From: Verrucomicrobiales bacterium
GTDB taxonomy: Bacteria > Verrucomicrobiota > Verrucomicrobiia > Limisphaerales > UBA11320
Length of the DNA: 6,303 nt
Assembly: GCA_003452185.1 (NCBI GenBank)
Contig: DMJJ01000290.1
Coordinates: 1-6,303, forward strand
Direction: 5' to 3'
In this document: one piece after another, positions 1-5,917 of the stretch
Position numbering within the stretch: position 1 is the first letter of the stretch
Layout: the number at the start of each line of letters is the position of its first letter
Notes under the pieces: model-generated
The model's input: only the letters and a program-made list of their open reading frames with translations
Told to the model about the DNA's origin: nothing
Databases searched by the model: none
Program-made: the position numbers and the translations under genes

Positions 1-170
1 TCAAGATCTGGTCGTTAGCACAGTTCATAACCAGCCAGGGATGGGCGAATGAAAACCAGCCACCCGCTCCGCCTCCCGCCCCAGCTCCTGGGGTGCTTAC
101 GCGAGCCGCCGACCGCAGGGGACGCATCGATGCCGTCCCCGGCAGGCCGGGCGGCGAAGGGGGAGGACGA
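1..170. other. Left-edge region, no confident gene
   Basis: No gene can be assigned here. A minus-strand frame is open from an ATG at 127-125 to the window edge (42 codons, ending MNCANDQIL), and a second in-frame ATG lies at 28-26. It could be the start of a downstream gene, but it is Gly/Ala-rich, has no clear ribosome binding site and resembles nothing I know. A plus-strand frame also enters from the left (KIWSLAQFITSQGW, then a Pro-rich run), but it continues to 680 antisense to the squalene synthase gene, so it is probably not coding that far. The first 60 bases are less GC-rich than the rest. Confidence 0.3.
132..155 (-). terminator. GC-rich hairpin after squalene synthase gene
   Basis: On the plus strand GCCG (132-135) pairs with CGGC (152-155) and CCCGG (138-142) pairs with CCGGG (147-151). 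This leaves a CAGG loop and a two-base bulge (136-137), giving nine G-C pairs. It lies 16-39 bases past the stop codon of the minus-strand squalene synthase gene, where a transcript end is expected. No T-run follows on the minus strand, so it is not a textbook intrinsic terminator. It may act as a 3' stabilising or Rho-assisted structure. Confidence 0.35.
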
Positions 171-1247
171 TCAGGCCTGCGAGGTGGTGCGGGCCCAGGC
201 TTGGATCCGATCCCACGACATCACGTCCCAGGAGCCCAGGCAGGCGCGCCAGAGCGACGACCTTACAAATCCGCGACCCACCTTGATCCGGGTCGCAGGA
301 TCGAGGGGATTCCCCTCGCGCAGGAGCCTGAGGGTTCGCATCCCCAGGAGAATCGGAATCGCGCAGGCCAGCCGGACCCGTCGTCCGGAGGAAGGAATCC
401 TGCGCGTGTACTCCCAGCCGGCCTCGAGATGCCGCTCCGCGATCTCCAGGAAATCGCCGTAGACGCCCCGGACCCGTCCCCAGGACGCGGGATCCACCAG
501 GGCGGCAGGCGACAGACCGGCCGTCGCGAGGAGATCCTGCGGGAGGTAACACCGGCCCGTCCGAAGGTCGCGTGGCAGGTCGCGCAGGATGTTCACCCAT
601 TGCAGACCGCGCCCAAACCGCACCCCGTCCCGCAGCTGGGATTCCTGGTCCCAGGCGCCGCCGGGAAAGAGATGGGCTGAGCAGATCCGGGTCCAGAAGT
701 CCCCGACGCACCCGGCAACCAGATGGGTGTACTCCTCGGTGTCGGCGAGGGTTGGCAGGGCAACCAGCTCCGTGGCCGAGGCCCGGCTGAACCGCCGGAG
801 GTCGAGCTCCTGACCCGTCGTGATGGTATCCAGCACCTGTCGGATCAGACGTTGATCCGCGGAGGTGAATCGCCCCAGAACCTGCACCGCCTCCTCGAAC
901 CGGGTCAGCAACGCCCGCTCTGCAACGGATGCCCCCCCCGGGGAGGGGTGCCCCACCCCCGCGAAGGGCCTGAGGTCCAATGGCAACCCCGACTCCCCCA
1001 GGATCCGACGCTTGAGCCCGGCCAGGGTGGCAATCCGCTGCTCCACCGGGATGAGCTCCGTGTCGGCGACGGTGTCGGTGGTGCGGGCCAGCAGATAAGC
1101 GAGGCCGATCTGGGGTCGCACGCTGCCCGGGAGCACCCTGAGGGTGAGGTAAAAGCTCCGGGAGGTTTCCCGGAGAAGCGACCAAAGCTGGGGATGATCG
1201 TCGGCCAAAGCCCCGACATGGTGCAAGGGACCACCGGGGCTCTGCAA
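171..1247 (-). CDS. Squalene/phytoene synthase family protein
   Basis: Likely a head-to-head prenyl synthase that condenses two farnesyl diphosphates towards squalene; a phytoene synthase-type role cannot be excluded. From the TTG start the protein is 358 aa. SRSFYLTLRVLP lies near residues 29-40, followed by ARTTDTVADT with the first DxxxD pair at about D58 and D62. EEYTHLVAGCVGDFW is near 171-185, and VNILRDLPRDLRTGRCYLP carries the second DxxxD pair at about D223 and D227. These aspartates bind Mg-diphosphate in the family. The spacing and the YTHLVAGCVG motif look more like squalene than phytoene synthase. The frame stays open upstream to 1451 with an ATG at 1307, but the residues before about 69 look non-protein-like, and TTG 1247 has GGAGG six bases upstream. 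A G8 tract (932-939 on the plus strand as C8) sits in a variable loop. No hopanoid or carotenoid partner genes are in view, so the end product is unknown. Confidence 0.85.
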   Translation of the reverse strand: MQSPGGPLHHVGALADDHPQLWSLLRETSRSFYLTLRVLPGSVRPQIGLAYLLARTTDTVADTELIPVEQRIATLAGLKRRILGESGLPLDLRPFAGVGHPSPGGASVAERALLTRFEEAVQVLGRFTSADQRLIRQVLDTITTGQELDLRRFSRASATELVALPTLADTEEYTHLVAGCVGDFWTRICSAHLFPGGAWDQESQLRDGVRFGRGLQWVNILRDLPRDLRTGRCYLPQDLLATAGLSPAALVDPASWGRVRGVYGDFLEIAERHLEAGWEYTRRIPSSGRRVRLACAIPILLGMRTLRLLREGNPLDPATRIKVGRGFVRSSLWRACLGSWDVMSWDRIQAWARTTSQA

Positions 1248-1258
1248 CAAGATCCTCC
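1245..1258 (-). promoter_or_regulatory. Ribosome binding site and TTG start of squalene synthase
   Basis: On the minus strand GGAGG (1258-1254) precedes two TTG codons in a row. The spacing is three bases to the first (1250-1248) and six to the second (1247-1245). It is the only good Shine-Dalgarno match near the conserved N-terminus, and it decides the start in favour of TTG 1247 over ATG 1307, which has no such site. The remaining doubt is that ATG starts are generally preferred. Confidence 0.5.
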
Positions 1259-1423
1259 GGCGGCAGGGAGGTTGGTTTGGGCCGCAGTCGACTCGCACTC
1301 GTTGCATTGGAAACGCGGGGAGGCGGACTGCAGCGGACGGGGAGGAGGAGACCCGTTCTCTTGTTCCGCTGTAGAGCCGATCCTCCCCTTGTTCCCTCCG
1401 AGTCCCGAAGTGGAGCCCCCCAA

Positions 1424-1439
1424 GAGAAGTTTTCTTCTC
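1424..1439. repeat. Perfect 6-bp inverted repeat with 4-base loop
   Basis: GAGAAG (1424-1429), a TTTT loop, then CTTCTC (1434-1439) form an exact inverted repeat in an otherwise GC-dominated gap. It directly abuts the 16-bp direct repeat. Neither strand shows a T-run after the stem, so a terminator is unlikely. It could be an operator half-site pair or an mRNA hairpin in the leader of the squalene synthase gene. Confidence 0.55.
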
Positions 1440-1441
1440 AG

Positions 1442-1473
1442 TCCGCGTCACTGCGTCTCCGCGTCACCGCGTT
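1442..1473. repeat. Two-copy 16-bp direct tandem repeat
   Basis: TCCGCGTCACTGCGTC (1442-1457) is followed at once by TCCGCGTCACCGCGTT (1458-1473), matching at 14 of 16 positions. The CGT core recurs within each unit, so it is a degenerate shorter periodicity. It sits between genes, and the upstream ATG of the squalene synthase frame (1451-1449) falls inside it, which argues against that start. It may belong to a dispersed intergenic repeat family. Confidence 0.6.
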
Positions 1474-1559
1474 TCAAAGACGGAGTCGGACGGGCGGCGC
1501 CCCCGTGGAGACCCTCGATCAGTCGGCGTGTACGCTCCGGAAGGGGGGCTCTCGGCCTC

Positions 1560-4103
1560 CTAACCGCTTCGTTCCATCTGCCCCCGGGTGACCCCAAGCT
1601 GGTGCTGGAGCCGGAGGCGGCGCCAGAGGTCCCCGCCGGCGATCTCCCCGCGGAGGAGCTGGTCATAAAGGTGGAGGGTCCGCGTCACCTCCTCAGGATC
1701 CTCGTTCAGAAACTCAATCCGGAACCGTCGGACCCCCAGCTCAAGCATCCGGGCGACATACTCCGCGCCGGTCTGAGCCCGGGCGTTGTAGAGGGTGTTG
1801 CGGCACCCCGCGTCCGCCTTCAACGGATGCTCCTGCCCCACACGATCGCGCAGCCGCACATCGTGCCGGTCGCAGGGTCGGCCGCAGTCGTGGTAGTCCT
1901 TGCCCTTGCTGAGGAATGCGCAAAAGACGCAGTGCTCCATGTGGAACATCGGCATGTGCTGGTGCACGGTCACCTCGAACCACCCGGCCGGCACCGCCTG
2001 CAGCAGCGCGGTGAGCTGATCGAAATTCAGATCGTAGCTCGGCGTCAGCACCTCCAGCCCGAAGCGCTCCCGGAAGTAGGAGGCGGTCCAGGAGTTGGCC
2101 ACGTTCAGGGAGAAGTCCCCGATGCGCGGGTCGGCGGCGAACGCCTGGAGATGGTCGGCATTCCTCACCAGGTAGCCGTCCGGGTTGGAGGAACGCACCT
2201 GGGCCAGGATCCATTCCTCCCCGGGCTTGAAGACCCGCGGGGGGGCGACGTAGATCCGGGAGTCGGAGCCGGGGGGGTGGGCCTCGCGAAACCGGGCGAC
2301 CGCCTCCCGGTAGCGCTTGGGATCCTCGAACTCGCAGTAAACGGTGGTGACCCCGCACGCCAGAGCCGCCTCCAACTGCGGGAGCGAGCGCACGAGGACC
2401 ACGAGGCGGGGTGGCACCTCGCCGGCGCCGGAGGGGTGTCCAGGCCCCTTGGCGGACGGGGCCGCCGCAGGGGCGGCCTCGTGGAGGGTCCATCGCCGGG
2501 GCTGCCGCCGCAGGGTCTCAAGCCGGGAGACCAGATCGCGCCGGATCCGGTTCAGCTCGCTCACCGGGAGGATCAGCCCGTCGGGAAGCCTCGACTCGAG
2601 CCCGCCGAGCTCGAACGGCGTCCCGCCGAGGCGCCCCAACTGGGCGGACAAGACCTCCGGGGTGAGGGGGCGCTGCAGGGCCGGGGTGAGGGGAAGACTG
2701 GAGGGAACCTCCACCACATGGCCCAGTTCGTCGCGGGCCACCACCGTGAGCGGCTCCCCGGCCGAGCCGTGGACCTCGACCCGAATCGGGCGGCGGCGAT
2801 GCGGGGACTCCCCCGCGAAACTCTGTCGAACGCGCCGGTCCAGCTCCGGGTCGCTCGTCTTCCAGACACGGTGCCCGGGGAGCACCTTGCGAAACTCCAC
2901 CGCATCCCTCCCGAACCTGAGCGAGGAAACCCCGGGCAGGGAGGAAGGGCCTGGATCGACCTGGTAGACACGCCCCCCTTCCTCGGGCTGGTCAGGCGTG
3001 CCGGCGTCGAACACCACGCCATCCCCCGGCTTGATCGGGGCCTCAAGGCGCAGGAGAACGGCATCCCCCTGGCAACGAACGACCGAGCCGAGATACACAC
3101 CCCGCTTCTTTCCAAACCGCGCGTGAACCAGCCGCTGGTTGTCGATCCCCCGGAACCACCCGGTGAAGAGCCCGCGGGAGAAACCCATCTCCAGGTCATA
3201 CCAATCGGCGGAACCGGCGGCGGGCCGTGGGGGGCCGCCCTGCCCTCCCCCAGCCACGCGGTCGAGGGCGTGACGATACACCCGGGTGATGTTGGCCACG
3301 TACTCCGGGGACTTCAGGCGCCCTTCGATCTTGAGCGAGGCGACGCCCGACTGGACCAGCTCGGGAAGCACCTCCAGGCCGGCGAGATCCTGGGGGCTGA
3401 GCAAGTAGCGGCGGTCGCCCAGGGGCACCGGGCGTCCGTCGGAGATGAGGTCGTAGGGGAGCCGGCAAGCCTGCGCGCACTCGCCGCGATTCGCGGAACG
3501 CCCCCCCAGTGCCTCGCTCGTGAGGCACTGGCCGGAATAGGCCACACACAGGGCGCCGTGCACGAAGACTTCCAGGGGGAGCGGATCGCGGGGCGCGTCG
3601 GGAGCGGCCGCCGCCGCCCGGATTCGGGTGATCTCGGCGATGGAGCACTCGCGGGCCAGGACGACCAGCTGACAGCCGAGCTCGCGTGCCAGCTCAACAC
3701 CGGCGGCGCTGGTGACGGTCATCTGCGTGCTCGCGTGGATCGGAAAATCGGGCGAGAGGCGGCGAATGAGACGGCAGATCCCGACATCCTGTACGATGGC
3801 GGCATCCACCCCGGCCGAGATCACGGCCCGCAGGTAGTCCTCGGCCTCCGCGAGCTCGTTTTCAAACACCAGGGTGTTGAAGGTGACATAGCCCCGGACC
3901 CCGCGGAGGTGGAGAAACTCCATGAGCGAGGGGAGGTCGGCCTCGATGAAGTTCTGCGCCCGCATCCGGGCGTTGAACCGGGAGAGTCCAAAGTAGACCG
4001 CGTCGGCCCCGTTCTCCACCGCGGCCCGGACGCACTCCCAGTCCCCCGCCGGGGCGAGGAGCTCCGGGAGTGGCGGACGGGATGATGGGTGCGGATCGCT
4101 CAT
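1560..4103 (-). CDS. Long U32 family protein (RlhA-like), two modules
   Basis: Peptidase-U32 family protein of 847 aa. The family was first called collagenase-like, but studied members such as E. coli RlhA and TrhP hydroxylate cytidine in 23S rRNA or uridine in tRNA using an iron-sulfur cluster; an RNA-hydroxylase role is inferred here. The N-terminal module (about 12-285) starts LPELLAPAGDWECVRAAVENGADAVYFG and has HASTQ, VLAREC and a near-complete U32 signature around EVFVHGALC. Cysteines 186, 193, 209 and 213 probably bind iron-sulfur, followed by SLKIEGRLKSPEYV. A middle region (about 320-540) resembles DUF3656. A C-terminal module (about 565-820) repeats the U32 layout with its own cysteines 725, 728, 740, 744 and 767. 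It is much longer than E. coli RlhA (about 650 aa). I chose ATG 4103; a GTG at 4133 is in frame but adds only unconserved residues. No strong ribosome binding site is visible. A weak promoter-like pair (TTGCGC 4144-4139, TAGCGT 4122-4117) lies upstream. The gene is divergent from the epimerase gene. Confidence 0.9.
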   Translation of the reverse strand: MSDPHPSSRPPLPELLAPAGDWECVRAAVENGADAVYFGLSRFNARMRAQNFIEADLPSLMEFLHLRGVRGYVTFNTLVFENELAEAEDYLRAVISAGVDAAIVQDVGICRLIRRLSPDFPIHASTQMTVTSAAGVELARELGCQLVVLARECSIAEITRIRAAAAAPDAPRDPLPLEVFVHGALCVAYSGQCLTSEALGGRSANRGECAQACRLPYDLISDGRPVPLGDRRYLLSPQDLAGLEVLPELVQSGVASLKIEGRLKSPEYVANITRVYRHALDRVAGGGQGGPPRPAAGSADWYDLEMGFSRGLFTGWFRGIDNQRLVHARFGKKRGVYLGSVVRCQGDAVLLRLEAPIKPGDGVVFDAGTPDQPEEGGRVYQVDPGPSSLPGVSSLRFGRDAVEFRKVLPGHRVWKTSDPELDRRVRQSFAGESPHRRRPIRVEVHGSAGEPLTVVARDELGHVVEVPSSLPLTPALQRPLTPEVLSAQLGRLGGTPFELGGLESRLPDGLILPVSELNRIRRDLVSRLETLRRQPRRWTLHEAAPAAAPSAKGPGHPSGAGEVPPRLVVLVRSLPQLEAALACGVTTVYCEFEDPKRYREAVARFREAHPPGSDSRIYVAPPRVFKPGEEWILAQVRSSNPDGYLVRNADHLQAFAADPRIGDFSLNVANSWTASYFRERFGLEVLTPSYDLNFDQLTALLQAVPAGWFEVTVHQHMPMFHMEHCVFCAFLSKGKDYHDCGRPCDRHDVRLRDRVGQEHPLKADAGCRNTLYNARAQTGAEYVARMLELGVRRFRIEFLNEDPEEVTRTLHLYDQLLRGEIAGGDLWRRLRLQHQLGVTRGQMERSG

Positions 4104-4177
4104 CTTCGAGAGGGAAACGCTACCATCGAGCACCGGCGGCGCAAGCGGCTAAACCGCCCCTCTGGAAACGACGCGAT

Positions 4178-4205
4178 TTGACCCTCGGGGCCCCGCGGTT
4201 ATAGT
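4178..4205 (+). promoter_or_regulatory. Near-consensus promoter at the epimerase start codon
   Basis: TTGACC (4178-4183) and TATAGT (4200-4205) are separated by 16 bases, each matching five of six sigma-70 consensus bases. The expected transcription start is at about 4212, two bases before the ATG at 4214, so the transcript would be leaderless or nearly so. The spacer holds a perfect 10-bp palindrome CGGGGCCCCG (4186-4195), a possible regulator site. The match is striking in such GC-rich DNA, but it is a reading by eye only. Confidence 0.6.
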
Positions 4206-4213
4206 CGAGCCGG

Positions 4214-5095
4214 ATGCGCGTCTTGATTGCAGGGTGCGGCTATGTCGGCCTGCCGCTGGGAGCCCGCCTGGCGGGCCTGGGGCATGAGGTCTGGGGGCTT
4301 CGCCGGTCGGGGGCCGACGACGACCTCCTCAGGAGCTCCGGGCTGAGGCCGCTCACGGCCGATGTCACCGAGAGGGGCTCCTTTCCCGACCCCGGACCGG
4401 GCTGGGACTGGGTGGTGTTCGCCCTTTCGTCACGCGGCGGGGGGATCGAGGGATACGAGCGGCTGTATGTCCAGGGGACCCGCAACGTCCTCTCGTGGCT
4501 CGAAGCCACCCCTCCCCGGCGGGTTCTCCAAATCAGCAGCACCAGTGTGTACGGCCAGGCGGACGGATCGGTGGTCACGGAGGAGAGCCCGGCCGACCCC
4601 TCGAACGGCACGAGCCGTCTCCTGCTCGCCTCCGAGCGGCTGCTGCTCGAGTTCGGGAGCCGCCACAACGTCGGGGCGCTCATCCTGCGGGCTGCCGGGA
4701 TCTACGGGCCCGGGCGGGGGCACCTCTTCCTCCAGTATCTGAACAACGAGGCGACCCTGACGGGAGAGGGGGATCGTTGGCTGAACATGATTCACCGGGA
4801 GGACCTGGTGACCGCGATCATTGCGGCGCTCGAGCGGGGGCGGCCCGCCGGCATTTACAACGTCGCGGATACGAGCCCCGTGACGGAGGTTGAGTTTTTC
4901 CGCTGGCTCTCGGTCACGCTTGGCAAACCGATGCCCCCCACCCTCGACCCGGCGCTGCGGGTGCGCAAACGCGGGGCCACCAACAAGCGGGTGAGTGCCC
5001 AAAAGCTGGCCACCGAGCTGGGGGTAAGCCTCCGGTATCCCAGTTTTCGAGAAGGTTACGCGGCGGAAATCGCCTCGTTACAATTGCGCACTTGA
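4214..5095 (+). CDS. Atypical NAD-dependent epimerase/SDR protein
   Basis: Extended or atypical short-chain dehydrogenase (NAD-dependent epimerase/dehydratase family, YeeZ-like in feel), 293 aa, probably cytoplasmic. The Rossmann GxGxxG is at residues 7-12 (MRVLIAGCGYVGLPLG). FALSS lies at 69-73, YVQGTRNVLSWL at 85-96, the strand QISSTSVYG at 106-114, RAAGIYGPGRG at 159-169, MIHREDLVTAI at 192-202 and GIYNVADTSPVT at 213-224. All are typical of the family. The catalytic YxxxK of classical members is not seen: the expected place (about 132-146) reads GTSRLLLASERLLLE. It may bind a nucleotide-linked or other substrate without the usual chemistry, or use other residues. The start is fixed because the ATG directly begins the first Rossmann strand. 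It is divergent from the U32 gene and has its own promoter with almost no leader. The substrate is unknown. Confidence 0.87.
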   Translation: MRVLIAGCGYVGLPLGARLAGLGHEVWGLRRSGADDDLLRSSGLRPLTADVTERGSFPDPGPGWDWVVFALSSRGGGIEGYERLYVQGTRNVLSWLEATPPRRVLQISSTSVYGQADGSVVTEESPADPSNGTSRLLLASERLLLEFGSRHNVGALILRAAGIYGPGRGHLFLQYLNNEATLTGEGDRWLNMIHREDLVTAIIAALERGRPAGIYNVADTSPVTEVEFFRWLSVTLGKPMPPTLDPALRVRKRGATNKRVSAQKLATELGVSLRYPSFREGYAAEIASLQLRT

Positions 5096-5119
5096 GTCCC
5101 CGCCAACAGGGAGTACATT
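5092..5119 (+). promoter_or_regulatory. Possible promoter for GST-like gene
   Basis: TTGAGT (5092-5097, overlapping the stop codon of the epimerase gene) and TACATT (5114-5119) are 16 bases apart, each with four of six consensus matches. Transcription would start near 5126, leaving a leader of about 100 bases that contains the GC-rich stem-loop at 5170-5198. The match is moderate and read-through from the epimerase gene is also possible. Confidence 0.3.
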
Positions 5120-5169
5120 CCTCTTGTGGATCGGCATTTCCGTCCGTTGACGCAGACCGTGTTCCGCCG

Positions 5170-5198
5170 GGCCGGCGAGGGGGGATCCCTCCCGGGCC
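5170..5198 (+). other. Stem-loop in leader of GST-like gene
   Basis: GGCC (5170-5173) pairs with GGCC (5195-5198), G5175 pairs with C5193, and GAGGG (5177-5181) pairs with CCCTC (5187-5191). The loop is GGGAT and there are two internal mismatches. It ends 30 bases before the GST-like start codon. No T-run follows, so it is not a classical terminator. It could be an mRNA leader structure or the 3' end of the epimerase transcript. A purine-rich AAGGGAG (5206-5212) after it is 16 bases from the ATG, too far for a standard ribosome binding site. Confidence 0.35.
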
Positions 5199-5228
5199 TG
5201 CCTGCAAGGGAGACACCCCGCACCTGCC

Positions 5229-5882
5229 ATGATTGAGCTGATTCAGTTTCCCTGGAGCCCCTACTGCATCGTCCAGAGGCGGATCTTGGAGTTTTCCGGG
5301 ACCCCCTTCCGGGTGGTGAATGTCCCGAACGGCGATCGATCCCTTGTCTGGAAACTCACCCAGGAGCGGTACTACCAGGTGCCGGTGGTCAGGAACGGCC
5401 GCACGGTGGTCTTCGAGACCGGGGAAAACTCCCAGGTCATCGCCAAGTATCTCGATGACCTGCTCCAGCTCGACCTCTTTCCCCGCAGGTGGGCCGGCAT
5501 CCAGGATCTCCTCTGGCCGTACATCGAGGGGGAGATCGAGGGTCTGGGGTTCAAGCTGAACGACATTTACTGGAAGGAATTTGTCCCTCCCGCCGACCAG
5601 CTCCGGTTCCTGCGACACAAGGAGCGGAAGTTTGGACGCGGCTGCCTGAAGGCCTGGAAGCTCGACCAGAGGAACCTGCTCAAATCGCTCGCCGACCACC
5701 TGATCCCGTTTGAGCAGATGCTTGCGACCCGCCCCTTCCTGCTGGATGACCGGCCGCGGTTTGTCGACTTCGACCTCCTGGGGATCCTGGACAATTTCCT
5801 CTACTCCGGTCACCACCGGATCGCCCCGCGTCTGAAGCGGCTCAAGGACTGGCACCGGAGAATGTGTCAGGTTCGTCGTTAA
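5229..5882 (+). CDS. Glutathione S-transferase-like protein
   Basis: GST-fold protein of 217 aa, close to the usual family length. The thioredoxin-like N-terminal domain (about 1-78) has FPWSPYCIVQRRILEFSGTPF with a single-cysteine SPYC at 10-13, the site where GSTs or glutaredoxin-like proteins place the catalytic Ser, Tyr or Cys. The cis-proline motif QVPVV is at 50-54 (P52), and GENSQVIAKYLDD at 65-77 stands where the glutathione gamma-glutamyl-binding acidic-Ser pair lies. The helical C-terminal domain (about 85-217) includes PFLLDDRPRFVDFDLLGILDNF at 169-190; the usual Ser/Thr of the N-capping box is not obvious. No signal peptide or membrane segment is seen, so it is likely cytoplasmic. 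It lies 133 bases after the epimerase gene and 35 before the PIN-PhoH gene. Activity could be conjugation, reduction or only a structural GST fold; whether this organism makes glutathione is unknown. Confidence 0.82.
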   Translation: MIELIQFPWSPYCIVQRRILEFSGTPFRVVNVPNGDRSLVWKLTQERYYQVPVVRNGRTVVFETGENSQVIAKYLDDLLQLDLFPRRWAGIQDLLWPYIEGEIEGLGFKLNDIYWKEFVPPADQLRFLRHKERKFGRGCLKAWKLDQRNLLKSLADHLIPFEQMLATRPFLLDDRPRFVDFDLLGILDNFLYSGHHRIAPRLKRLKDWHRRMCQVRR

Positions 5883-5914
5883 ACTAATTTGTTGTAACCC
5901 CCTACCCCCCTTTT
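5882..5914. promoter_or_regulatory. AT-rich palindrome and C-tract before PIN-PhoH gene
   Basis: The 35-base gap has an AT-rich near-palindrome AACTAATTTGTT (5882-5893, ten of twelve positions symmetric). It is followed by CCCCC (5898-5902), TA, CCCCCC (5905-5910) and TTTT (5911-5914), directly before GTG-ATG. There is no Shine-Dalgarno-like sequence. The AT-rich block stands out from its GC-rich surroundings and could be an operator or part of a promoter. I could not find a convincing -35/-10 pair. Confidence 0.35.
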
Positions 5915-5917
5915 GTG

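Larger units (their letters stand above)
1248..1559. other. Gap between U32 and squalene synthase genes
   Basis: About 310 bases lie between two minus-strand genes, part of which (1248-1451) is nominally open in the squalene synthase frame. I see a perfect 6-bp hairpin and a 16-bp direct repeat, listed separately. Just past the U32 stop there is a weak imperfect stem (GGAGGC with GCCCCC, one mismatch) with no T-run. I see no near-consensus promoter for the squalene synthase gene and no RNA gene. The gap length suggests that gene may have its own promoter rather than tight coupling to the U32 gene. Confidence 0.5.

Noticed and set aside
97..1185. A 362-codon minus-strand frame overlapping the squalene synthase gene
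   Set aside because: It is a shifted frame of the same strand, rich in Gly, Arg, Pro and Ala without motifs, while the overlapping frame contains both aspartate-rich motifs.
723..4085. A 1120-codon open frame on the plus strand
   Set aside because: It lies antisense to both the U32 and squalene synthase genes, which carry clear family motifs. Long antisense frames are common in high-GC DNA, and its translation has no recognisable domain.
171..4103. Squalene synthase and U32 genes as one functional operon
   Set aside because: They share a strand, but a gap of over 300 bases with repeats separates them and their functions are unrelated; co-transcription is possible but not supported by the sequence.
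4101..4133. GTG at 4133 as the start of the U32 protein
   Set aside because: It adds ten residues with no family similarity; ATG 4103 gives a start close to the conserved LPELLAPAG motif.
4117..4144. Promoter for the U32 gene (TTGCGC and TAGCGT on the minus strand)
   Set aside because: Spacing is 16 bases and position is sensible, but each box matches only about three of six consensus bases, which is near chance. I mention it only in the gene entry.
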